DNA from: Agapanthus africanus
Lineage: Eukaryota > Streptophyta > Magnoliopsida > Asparagales > Amaryllidaceae
Length of the DNA: 64,000 nt
Direction of reading: 5' to 3'
NCBI GenBank assembly: GCA_030015575.1
Contig: JASDDO010000026.1
Span: 188,567,739 to 188,631,738, forward strand
Numbering within the stretch: position 1 is the stretch's first letter; each line of letters starts with the position of its first letter. This document shows positions 53,698 through 64,000 of the stretch, in pieces. The notes beneath the pieces are model-generated. The model searched no databases, was not told the DNA's origin, and was given only the letters and a program-made list of their open reading frames with translations. The translations under genes and the position numbers were made by a program.

Positions 53698-56640
53698 TTG
53701 TATCGACCAATGAAATTCCTTAATCAAGATAATAATATAGATGTAATGACCGAACCTACTTATTACACTGGGCTAGGTTCCGCTCTATCTTATGATTGTC
53801 ATAATTCTGAGCAAGAAATAGGGGAATATTCGGATTCCCACGCCACCCAAACGAAGAAAAAGCATGTTGATGCATTGTCTTCGGGTGTGTTTGTTACCAA
53901 GAACTGTTTCTCAGTCGTTTCTACGTTCTCGATATAGGGTACCGGACCAGGATCCCATATATGTAATTTGGTACATGGGCTACAGAATGGTAGAGAACTG
54001 GGAAAGGGTGATAAGTCACTAGTAGTAGAGATGGTGCAATTGTTGCAGCCAAAGCAGTTGGCAGATATCACCTGGTGTTACCAACTGGTAATACATTGAT
54101 TCTTAGCAACTGTTATTTCGTACTAATAAATATTGTTAATATTTTCCTAAATCAAGTGTTGATTGGGTAAGTTATGTTGTATAACAGTGTATACGTTCTG
54201 AATCAAACTACAGTTCTAAACTTACAGAACACACAAGAGGAAAAGTTCAGAAATGAACGAAGTCTTCTTGTGGCATTATACACTGGGTCATGTCGATGAA
54301 ACGAGACTAGCTGAAGGTCCATAAAGATGCATAATTGAATCCGTTCGAATTTACATCTTATGAAACTTGTCAGTCATGTCTCAAAGACCAAGGTCACCAA
54401 ATCTCCGTTTACTGGAAACGGAGAAAGGGCTACTGAACTCTTGGACAGATACATGGTGATGTATGCGGTCCTATGTCTATATATGCCAGGGATGATTCCG
54501 CGTACTTTATATTCACAGATGTTCTCTTAAGATACGGACATGTGTTCTTATTGAAACACAAAACTAAATCTTTTAAGAATTTCAAGGAATATAAGTACGA
54601 AGAAGAGAACCAGATGGGTAAAGGTATTCAAATCCTTCGATATGATTGGGGAAAAGAATACTGGAGCACGGAATTCCAAGACTATTTAAAAGAGAATGAG
54701 ATTCTCTCTCAGTTTACTCCTTCGTATACACCACAACATAACGGTATATCGGGATGGAGGAACCGCACCCTATGAGATATGGTGCGCTTTATGATGAGTA
54801 CTGTTGAGTTATCTATTTCCTTTCAGGGACATGCACTTGAGAAGATGCATACCTATTGAATAGAGTTCCGATCAAATCCGTTGCCTACCATTCCATATGA
54901 GATATGGAATAGGAAGATATCATCTCTTAAACGAGTTAGCATATTGGGTTGTCCGGCCTATGTTGAAAAGCAAAATCCAAACAAGCTCGAGACAAGGTCA
55001 GTTCTGTGCAAGTTTGTAGGATATCCCAACCATTCTCGAGGGTATATCTTCTACCACACCGAGGAAAAAAGGATGTTTTGCTTCTCGACATGCCACCTTT
55101 TTAGAAAAGGAATTTCTTGTCAAAGAAATTAGTTGTAATGAGGTAGAACTGGAGTAGTTCTAGCAAACACAAAGTATAACCGACGATTTGTTGGAACCGG
55201 AGGATTCAATAGTCCTTGACGAACTGAAGCCACTCCGCAGATCTTGTAGAATTCCCCATCCACCAGAGAGATACTACGGTATTCTCATAGACGGTGGGAG
55301 TGAGGATTGCATCATGGAGATGATGGCCCAACTAGTTTCGAGCAGGCCATCACAAGTAGAGACTATGTGAAATAGCTGGATGCTATGCGATCTGAGATAG
55401 AATCCATATACACCAACAAAGTATTGACTTTCGATGTTGCTCCTGAAGGAGTAAAACCCATCGGGAGAAAGAGGAACTTTGAGAAAGATAATTTGGTGTA
55501 GATGGAAAAGTTGAGACTTTCAAAGCTTGACTTGTTGCTAAGCTTAAGTCCATCCGGATCTTAAATGCCATTGCTGCATACCATGACTTCGATATCTAGA
55601 AAAATGCACATCAAAACCGCTTTTCTAAATGGTGATTTAGAAGAGAGCGTGAATATGACACTACTAGAGGGCTTCATAGACAATGGGAGAAACAGAAGCA
55701 TGTGCAAGCTGCTTAAATCCATCTACGGGTTAAAGCAGGCATCGCGGAGATGGAACATATGTTTTAATGAAGCTGTCAAAGATTTAGACTTCATAAAAAA
55801 GGTAGATGAACCATGTATAAATATGAAGGTTTTAGAAAGTATGGTTGTCTTCCTCGTATTGTACGTGGTTAACATACTCTTGATAGGAAAGAGTGTTCCT
55901 CTGCAACACTTGTTCAAGCTCCTCTTATCACACAAGTTCTTCATGAAAGATCTAACTCATGCCTCCTACATCCTAGGGATATAGATATATAAATATAAAT
56001 CTAAACAGATTTAGGATTGTCCCGATCCAGGTACATATACACCATACTAAAGGAGTTTAGTATGGATGATTCTAAGCGTGGTAATGTACCCACTTGTTCA
56101 CGAATCACTCTATCCAAAGAGACGTCTCTCGAGACTGATTTAGAGAGGGCTCGCATACAACGAATGCCCTATGCTTTGGCAGAGGGGTGAATCATGTATG
56201 CGATGTTATACACCAGACCAGATGTAGCTTACTCACTAGGTGTAGTGAATAAGTATCGAAAAGATCTTTGCGAAAACCACTGGACAGCTGATGAACATTC
56301 TTAAGTGCTTGAGATGGACTAAAGAGATGTTCTTGGTGTATGGTAACGGTGTGCTCCAGATGGAGTTGTTTACCGATTCGAGCTTCCAGAGTGATAAGGA
56401 CGACAGAGATTCAGTCTCGGCTTTGGCCTTCACCCTTAGTGGATGGACGGTATGTTGGAAGGGTTCCAAGCTATATACCGTAGCAGACTCGTTGATAGAG
56501 GCTAATTACATCGCAACCAACGATGCTGCCAAAGAGGTTGTCTGGAAGAATAGAGTTCATGAGATGAAATTGGTTCTTACCATTGGGCATCCAGTACCTG
56601 AGTATTTTGATGACAATGGAGCTGTGGCTTTAGCCTAGGA
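53698..56640 (+). pseudogene. copia pol remnants of element G
   Basis: Protease-region remnant (about 53737-54100), GAG-pre-integrase and zinc-finger remnant (about 54240-54420), integrase core (about 54470-54775) with LKENEILSQFTPSYTPQHNG, integrase C-terminal part (54881-55130) with LGCPAYVEKQNPNKLETRS, reverse transcriptase (about 55565-55985) with KTAFLNGDLEESV and SIYGLKQASRRWNICF, and RNase H (about 56290-56640) with LFTDSSFQSDKDDRDSVSA. The IN-RT-RH order defines Ty1/copia, and the sequences are Angela/BARE-like. Broken in many places. Confidence 0.85.
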
Positions 56641-56844
56641 ACCCCGGCCCCGTCAGCGATCCAAACATATTCTTAGATAGTATCACCTGATCAGGGAGAT
56701 AGTTGATCTCCGGGAGATCGAGGTCAGGAGAGTTGACACAGAGGATAACACAGCGGATCTACTCACTGAGGACATCCCCCAGATGCTATTCGAGAGACTT
56801 TTGGGACGTTGGGTATGGGATACTACAACAACTGGCCTTAGTGC

Positions 56845-56855
56845 AAGTGGGAGAT
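56845..56855 (+). other. Polypurine tract, element G
   Basis: AAGTGGGAGAT just before the 3' LTR TGTTAGG. Confidence 0.85.
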
Positions 56856-58947
56856 TGTTAGGAATATGTATGCCCTAGAGGCCATTATTGATGATATAGT
56901 GGATGCTTGGACAAATATATAGATGACTTTCTTGCTCGATATGATAGTATGCTATCAGGTTATCTTTATCTTAACATGTACACTGGTATTTATACTATCT
57001 GTCTCTTACATGTTGATAAAGCCTTTAGGATACGTACTTGACCTCCAGGATTATGATGAGATCATACTAGTGGGGCCAGGGTGGTCCAAAAGTACATCCA
57101 TTAATTAGTTCCTAGTCGAGGGAATATCGAGACTAGGGCATCGATATTCCAGAGTAGTCTAGTGTGACGTTTCTTGTCCCTTAGAGGGCGATGGTTGATC
57201 CCATAACCATTGGTGTGTGACATCAAAGATTGTACACAGTTGCTCATTGGAGAATGGGTACACCGAACAGGACTCGTCGAGGACTCCTATGTGGTAGTAT
57301 ACGTATCGTCAGATAGCAGTCCTCTGGTGACACTGGTACAGGTTAGTCTGTAGACCCGAGATCGTCATAGAGTCTTGTGCGGCTCCCTCTGTGCTTTGAT
57401 TTCCTCCCTACCACCATCAAAGGAGACATGTAAACAGGTGGATTGGGTACAGTCCCGAGTCGTATAGAGGCGATGAGCGATAGGAGGGGTTTCGTTTCTC
57501 CCGGTATTGGGGGTTGGTGTTGCGCTATGCTCGATGGGGTATAACTGGAAGTCCCTGGCCAGGGCAGCTGCCAAGATTTACTGATAAGTGTTATCAGTAG
57601 TTTCTCGAATCGTTATAGGCCAGACATCGGCATGACATATCACGTTACTGGGGACTGACGTTTACCACCCCTAGACATGATATGCGACATATCAGACGAA
57701 GAGACCGGAATGTACGGTAGTGTTACTAATAGGCTTCAAGGAGACTATGGACAAGCTTGCTTGCTGATCTTCATATCGCTCGATACCCGGGTAGCCGTTA
57801 CGTCCAGCTAGTACCGCTGAAGGCTTGTAGGTGACTGATGTGATCATCACCTACTGCAGGCGTATTGACGAGTCTTTAGAGTCCCAGACAGAAGTTCCGT
57901 GGTTCAAGCAAGACGAAGTGGGACACATATGTGATATGTGTGTAGGCATGATTAAATACTTGTATATGATACCGTATTGTAATCTGGCATTTATCTGTTA
58001 TCGAGTTAGGTTATATGTGATATAACCAGATTATCGAATCAAGTGTTGGTTTGATAATGTGATGTACAGATAAATGATATTAAATGGTTATATGTGATAT
58101 AACCGGATTATTAAATCAAGTGTTGATTTAATAATGTGATGTATATTATATGTGATATAATTATATCTTAACTAATATCATTAGCTCACTAATTATTTTT
58201 CATAATATACATATTAATATATATATGATATATATAATGAAGGACGGCTTGAATTTCTATTTTTGAGAAAAATAGAAATGAGGTGGAAAATGAGAGCATG
58301 GTTGCAAGCATGGGATTTATATTTGTTTATTCATCTTGACTCACTATTCAAGCATGGTTGCAATTTTATATTGCAAAATTCCATACTTGAATGAGTGGGG
58401 GTTAAGAGTTGCCATTCATTCTTACTTCATTCTCAACACTTAGCCATTTTTCTTGAGTTGCTCCCATGTTTTCTCTTTAGCTTCTTCTTCTTCCTCAATT
58501 GCTATATATCAAGCTTCAACCATCACATGTGATGTGAACCATGAAGCTTGAACACAGACTTCTGAGCTTTTAACATCCCCTACCTCACCATCCTACACTT
58601 GAGTAGCGATCGAGTGTAGCGTGTTTACTATGCTAAAGAGTTTAGTGTAGAGGTAGCTTGAGTTGTAGGGACTTCACGTGGATCATCTTCGGCACAAAGG
58701 TCATCGGAGGAAGTTCGTCCAAAGTCTCAAGTAGAGCCTAGTGGAGTCGCGGGACTACTACACGGAGCATGGGAAGTGAATGACTCGATCTACATTGGTA
58801 TAACCACCTTCCCTTCTTGATGCTTTTATAGCAAACCCTAATATTCTAGCAAAGATCTTGTATAGTCTAACTTAGCACCTAAAAAAATTTGAATTTGCCA
58901 TGCTTGATACTACTAAAACCTCATGGTGGTGCTAGGATCGACTTTCA
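56856..58947 (+). repeat. 3' LTR of element G
   Basis: 2092 bp. Shared box at 57865-57883. Hairpins ATTATCGAATCA-AGTGT-TGGTTTGATAAT (58030-58058) and ATTATTAAATCA-AGTGT-TGATTTAATAAT (58107-58135, 12 bp perfect). Ends GACTTTCA, followed by GTTGT. Confidence 0.9.
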
Positions 58948-58952
58948 GTTGT

Positions 58953-60339
58953 GCTATGCTTGATTGGCTATAAATGGAATTCACTGGCCCGGGCTGCTGC
59001 CGAGATTTACTGATAAGTGTTATCGGTAGTTTCTCAAACCGTTATAGGCCAGACATCGGCATGACTTATCACCTTACTAGGGACTGACGTTTACCACCCC
59101 CAAACATGATATGCGACATAGCAGACGAAAAGACCGGACTGTACGGTAGTGTTACTGATAGGCTTCATGGAAACGATCGACAAGCTTGCTTGTTGATCTT
59201 CATATCCCTTAATACCCGGGTAGCCGTTACGTCCAGCTAGTACCGCTGACTGCTTGTAGGTGACTGATGTGATCATCACCTGCTGCTGGCGTATTGGCGA
59301 GTCTTTAGAGTCCCACACAGAAGTTTCTTGGTTCAAGCGAAACAATGTAAGACACATATGTGATATGTGTGTGGGCCTGATTAAATACGTGTATGTGATA
59401 TCGTATTGTAATCTGGCAGTTATCTGTTATCGGTTCGGTTATATGTGATATAACCAGATTGTCGAATCAAGTGTTGATTTGATAATGTGATATACAGATA
59501 AATGATATTAGTCGGTCATATGTGATATAACCGGATTATTAAATCAAGTGTTGATTTAATAATGTGATATAAATTATATGTGATATAATTATATCTTAAC
59601 TAATATCATTAGCTTACTAATTATTCTTCATAATATATATATTAATATATAATATATATAAATATATAATAATGAAGCATGGCATAAAATTCTATTTTTT
59701 GAAAATAGAAATGAGGTGGAAAATGAGAGCATGGTTGCAAGCATGGGATTTATATTTGTTTATTCATCTTGATTCACTATTCAAGCATGGTTGCAATTTT
59801 ATATTGCAAAATTCCATGCTTCAATGAGTGAGGGTCAAGTGTTGCCATTCATTCTAAGTTCATTCTCACACTTATCCATTTTCCTTCCTCAATTGCTATA
59901 GTTCAAGTTTCAACCCTCACATGTGATGTGAACCATGAAGTTTGAACACAAACTTGTGAACTTTTAACATCCCCCACTTCACCATCCTATACATGACTAG
60001 CGATCGAGTGTAGCGTGTTTACTACGGTAAAGAGTTTAGTGTAGATGTTGCTTGAGTTGGAGGGACTTCGCGTGGATCATCTTCGGCACGAAGGTCATCG
60101 GAGGAAGCTCGTCCAAAGTCTCAAGTGGAGCTTAGTAGAGTCGCGGGATACTACACGGAGTATGTGAAGTGAAGGACACAATCTACGAGGGTATAGCCAT
60201 CTTTCACTTCTGCTAGTTTTACTAAACCGTAATATTCTAGCAAAGATCTTGTATAGTTTAACTTAGCACCTAATAAAAATTAAAATTTGATATACTTGTT
60301 GCTACTAAAACCTCATGGTGGTGCTAGGGTCGAATTTCA
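58953..60339 (+). repeat. 5' LTR of element H, right part
   Basis: Resumes H after G with GCTATGCTTGATTGG. Contains the box variant (59294-59312), hairpins at 59458-59486 and 59535-59563, and ends GAATTTCA before the primer site. Combined LTR about 2058 bp. Confidence 0.83.
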
Positions 60340-60571
60340 TGGTATCAGAGCTACTAGGCATTGGATGTTGACCTATGGAGGGTTTTCACTATGTGACAGT
60401 GTGGCGAAGTATAGGTTCTTACCCCCAGGTTGTCCCGAGACCGGAAGGTGTTCCGGCGGGTTGTAGTCCTCGAGAGTGGGGATGCGTAAAAAGTAGCTGC
60501 TGAGGGACATGTAGGTGCCATGGTGACCCCATTGGATGGGGTGGCTGCTTGACTTTCATGGTATCAGAGCC
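60340..60571 (+). other. Duplicated primer-site region of element H
   Basis: TTTCATGGTATCAGAG occurs at 60335 and again at 60554, so the LTR-end and primer-site sequence is present twice, 219 bp apart. The 219-bp interval (60340-60558) has no counterpart in G. The second copy (60559-60571) is the one followed by the leader homologous to G. Confidence 0.7.
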
Positions 60572-63295
60572 AAGCTATAACAGTAGGGTAGCTTGTAGCG
60601 ACGTTAGAAATCCGTCGTTTTTTCGTGCAAAAACTGCCGATAAAAACAGTTTCCAAAATGATATTTTGTGTTGTTTGCATACCCCGCGGGCTCACGGTTT
60701 GAACTGAGAAGCCGCGGGATGGAGTGTGCACACCCCGGGGACACTCCGGGGGGGACCAGAGGCCGGACCCATACCCCAAGACCACCATAAGGTGGCCTGG
60801 GGGTGGGTGACCCGAGAGCACCCCAACTGGGTGCTCTCGGGTCTGCCTTCCCCTAGGGGCCATTCGAGGTGGCCCCCGGGTGTGGGCCCCCCTCGAGGCA
60901 TCCATTCGATAGTTAATTTTGGGATCTTCACCTCCGTGAAGATTTGGGTGGGTTTCGAGTTCGTTTCGACTCCCGGATTGTCTTAAAACGTTCGATTTTG
61001 GAATTTAGCTCACTGGATATTTCATGTCTTGGAAAAATTGGTTTAGTTTGCTAATTGCGTGTGGAATTATAATGTCGCGGTTACTTTACAAGCTTTATGA
61101 TGTGTGATACAATTATTAAAATCCAGATTAATTAGTTTTATGAAAACTAGTTAGTATATTGTAAACCTAGCCGTTTAGTCTCAACTGATCGATTGCCACG
61201 AAGTTTAGATTCGGATCAATACTCCGTCGCAATTGCATATTGTACGCGATCACTAAGTCAGGAATCTTGTTGAATTATCCGACAACCAGTTGAAAAATGT
61301 TTTCAATTTGAGACTAAAATGAAAATTTTATAAGTTAGGCATGAAATCCGGAATATGAGATATTCCGGGTTTATGATGTCAAAGGATATTGCGGATTCTA
61401 ATTATTGTAGTTTTCTGTGACTGTAAGTGTAATATGTGGGGTATCCCAATCTCGTTGCTATATGTCAACAAGTTTTAGGGATACGGATATTTGCTTACGT
61501 TGATGATATGTGATATCATGTGTTGTTGTTGATATGATTTATTGGATCATCGTGAAAGAATACCCGGGGAGTTTTATGTGAGATGGGATTTTTTATTTTC
61601 ATTCATGTAAAATCTGAATGTAATATTCTTTTATTGGGGCACTTCCGGGTTGAGGATGATGTCACCATTGTTGTATATTATTTACTTTTCCGCATTAGGA
61701 TAGACCCAAGGTGGGGAGCACAAGTAACCGGGTTCTAGGGTCTAGTGGGAGACCATCTCAAGGAGTTGACACCGGGTCCCTTAACTCTAGAATTGGTAGG
61801 GTTATTTGTCGCTCTCGTAGGGGTCTATAGGATGTGGGTTTAGCTATTCATCACGACCGTGGAATCCGTGTTTTATATTACTGGCTAAATTTATAACACG
61901 GAAATCCTCGTATGTCCAATATTTCATATGTTTCTTCTCCTGCTTGGTTCTGTGATGTTGATCATATAACTACGTGAGACGAATGTTGTATTATATATAT
62001 GATATATAATAAACGCTACTTATGTTTTGCACCCACGCTAGTCCAGCCCCTGCTTTCCCGGTAGTTAAGTAACCTAACAGTGCATGACAGGGCCCAGCGG
62101 CGAATGCGGATGGCATAAGCGTACGTTCTATTTTCGTTTCACTTTTCTGTAATGTTTAGGAAACATTAAATGATGGGACTTCATTAATGAGATTAATGAA
62201 AAGAAAGAAACCTAAAGATGTTGTAGAATCAAACTTTTAAAATGGGTAGCTCTAGTTTTAACTTTGCACAGTGGTATTCCCTGATGAATATACAGCACCT
62301 CATTCGATGAGGAAATAGACGAGATCCCTTCACCGGGAGTGACCTCTTTAGCAAAACTAGCAAATGCTACAACCCACTCGGTTTTGTCTTTTGACTGCTT
62401 CTTTAATTCTGGCTTTGCATAGTGGTATTCATGAATATCCAACACCTCATTCGATGAGGAAAGAGCCAAGATCCATTCACCGGGAGTGACCTCTTTAGCG
62501 AAGCTAGAAAAAGCCTAAAAAACACTCCTTTTCAAAATCACTAGATTCTACAACGACATCATGTTCGTTATGCTCATGGTTTTCTTAAAAGCCTGCGTAG
62601 CCCTTCGCCATTTCAGATAAGTACTATTTAGTATTTGTGTTGCGTTTGTTGACCTCCGTCAAGGCGTTGTGTGCGGTAGCTAATTAGTGCTTATCTGGCA
62701 GCATGTGATGTGATTGGATTAGTGTAGTCATGTTGCCTTGTTGACCTCCGTCAAGGGTCGTGCCAGTGGGTTTAATTCAGTTAAGAAATGAATGGGTTGA
62801 ATTTGACTAGCGGCCTATGGTTTGTTGACCTCCGTCAAGGTCATAAGAAGCTAGGGGAAAAAACCATTATCGAGATTTTCAAGTGTTGAAATTTGCAATG
62901 AGATTGCATATCTTCTATATGATAGTTGGATCCCGATAACCACTGCGAGTAAGAGTTACTCTTGGGAGAGTTTTACACTTTACAATTAGCTAATCCAGTA
63001 GGTGTCTAGAAAGTTGTTAACAGGGTTATGCCTCTAGGGAAACGAGGTTTATTTTAATTAGGTCCGTGCGAAAGCACGGGGAACCTCCCTCGGAGTACCG
63101 ATACCTGCCTGGCCGAATGATTGGCGAACCTGTGGGGTGTAATTAATCCTGGCTAATCTTACCTTTTAGGGTTTGAAGAAGATTTGATAAAAATAGTGGG
63201 AGCCATCCTGATTAGATAAAATAACCAATCTAATCTTGCAAAGAGCGCACGCAAAGTGATTATCCTTTTCTCTCTCCTGATAGCGACTAATGAAA
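60572..63295 (+). other. Leader of element H (no gag seen)
   Basis: Closely parallel to G's leader: GC-rich hairpin (60810-60842, 14 bp perfect), shared blocks (about 61420-61920), box duplication (62259-62360, 62409-62510), triple stem-loop array (62640-62847) and CCGTGC-GAAA-GCACGG (63064-63079). No coding sequence. Confidence 0.74.
62640..62847 (+). other. Triple stem-loop array, element H
   Basis: Inner TTGAC-CTCC-GTCAA in all three (62649-62662, 62741-62754, 62825-62838). The third has outer CTATGG/TCATAAG. Outer stems of the first two are weaker than in D, E and G. Confidence 0.62.
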
Positions 63296-63550
63296 TGCTT
63301 TAATCAAGATAATAATATGGAAGTTTTGACCGAACCTACTTATTCTACTGGGCTAGGTTCCGCTCGATCATATGATTGTCATAAAGCTGAGCAAGGAATA
63401 GGGGAATATTCGGATTCCCACGCCGCCCAAACAAAGAAATAGTATGTTGATGCATCGTCTTCGGGTGTGTTCGTTACCAAGAACTGTTTCTCAGTCGTTT
63501 TTTCGTCCTCGGTATGAGATACTGGATCAGGATCCTATATATGTAATTTG
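63296..63550 (+). pseudogene. Start of decayed pol of element H
   Basis: Aligns with the beginning of the protease region of G (53701-53970), then is cut at 63550 by insertion of element I. Fossil; the remainder lies beyond the window. Confidence 0.65.
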
Positions 63551-64000
63551 TGTTAGTTATATGTATGCCTTAGAGGCCATTTTTGTACATGATTGTATAT
63601 TATAGTGGATGCTTGGACATATATAGAGGGGACTTTCTTGCTCGACATGATAGTATGCTATCTTGTTGCTCTTTATCTTAACATGTAGACTTGTATTGTG
63701 ATACTGTCTTGCTCTCATATGTTGATAAAACACTTAGAATGTATACTTGACTACGAGGACTATGATGGAGATCATACTAGTGGAGCCAAGGTAGTCCACA
63801 AGTACATCCTTTAATTGTTCCTAGTCGAGGGTGTATCGAGACAGGGCATCGATATTCCAGAGTAGACTAGCGTATACGCTTCTTGACCTATTTGATGGGC
63901 GATGGATGATCCCACATCCATTGGTGTTTGACAACAAAGATGATATACGGGTGCTCAGTGGAGACTGGGTACACCGAACAGGACGCGCCGAGAACTCCTA
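63551..64000 (+). repeat. 5' LTR start of copia element I
   Basis: Begins TGTTAGTTATATGTATGCC and follows the D-type LTR to the window edge. H is interrupted in the middle of a region that is continuous in G, so this is an insertion. ATTTG (63546-63550) is the predicted TSD. Confidence 0.78.

Larger units (their letters stand above)
36784..58947 (+). mobile_element. Copia element G (contains Athila-like element C)
   Basis: 5' LTR split by C (36784-37245 and 49269-50962), primer site 50963-50975, leader 50976 to about 53700, pol remnants about 53700-56640, polypurine tract 56845-56855, 3' LTR 56856-58947. Target duplications GTTGC (36779-36783) and GTTGT (58948-58952) differ at one base. The LTRs differ by roughly 10% over the first 460 bp by eye, suggesting several million years. 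No gag seen. pol is broken in many places but is the best preserved copia pol in the window. Confidence 0.9.

Noticed and set aside
1-64000. Search for host genes, rRNA or tRNA genes
   Set aside because: No frame with host-protein features, no rRNA-like stretch and no tRNA gene was recognised. tRNA-like matches are limited to the primer-binding sites.

Overview
The window is plant nuclear DNA made almost entirely of nested LTR retrotransposons. The grounds are: Ty3/gypsy Gag-Pol of the Athila type (OTA branch) with an 18-nt tRNA-Asp-type primer site; Ty1/copia elements related to Angela/Tork with a TGGTATCAGAGCC (tRNA-iMet) primer site and LTRs opening TGTTAGGAATATGTATGCCC; and no host gene that I can support. 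A repeat-rich, probably heterochromatic region of a large angiosperm genome fits. I cannot name the species.

Layout. 1-10770 holds two Athila-like elements in + orientation: A (1-4127, only its 3' part in the window), apparently inserted in the leader of B (4128-10770, gag and protease only). 10771-10903 looks like the tail of an old copia LTR. 10904-12030 is unassigned DNA with an inverted repeat, a GT microsatellite and a degenerate A/T-rich repeat. From 12031 to the end there is a nest of copia elements. F starts at 12031. Its 5' LTR is split by D (12999-33607, TSD ATGTA), and D's 3' LTR is split by E (21727-31946, TSD CTTAC). F's leader breaks off at 35862 where J begins. J is interrupted by H (36113), H's 5' LTR is split by G (36784-58947, TSD GTTGC/GTTGT), and G's 5' LTR is split by the Athila-like element C (37246-49263, TSD GGTAG). 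H's interior is interrupted by I at 63551. F, J, H and I continue beyond the right edge.

LTR comparisons by eye agree with the nesting order: E about 4 differences in 2243 bp, D about 20 in 2217, C about 25 in 1582, G roughly 10% over its first 460 bp. E is the youngest copy, yet its pol is the most decayed and no gag is visible, so the copia group appears to spread with enzymes supplied in trans.

The most interesting signal is non-coding. The copia copies share a leader of about 2.5-3 kb with three successive stem-loops built on a TTGAC...GTCAA apex, whose outer stems change by paired substitutions between copies. Their LTRs carry tandem hairpin pairs downstream of a shared 19-nt box, also with paired changes. 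The Athila-like copies share a nearly invariant 104-nt hairpin-rich block in the 3' region, repeated hairpin-plus-polypurine modules, and an LTR hairpin whose shape is kept while its sequence is replaced. SacII-type CCGCGG palindromes occur in elements of both superfamilies. These look like cis-acting RNA signals of a partly non-autonomous retrotransposon community. No function is demonstrated by sequence alone.
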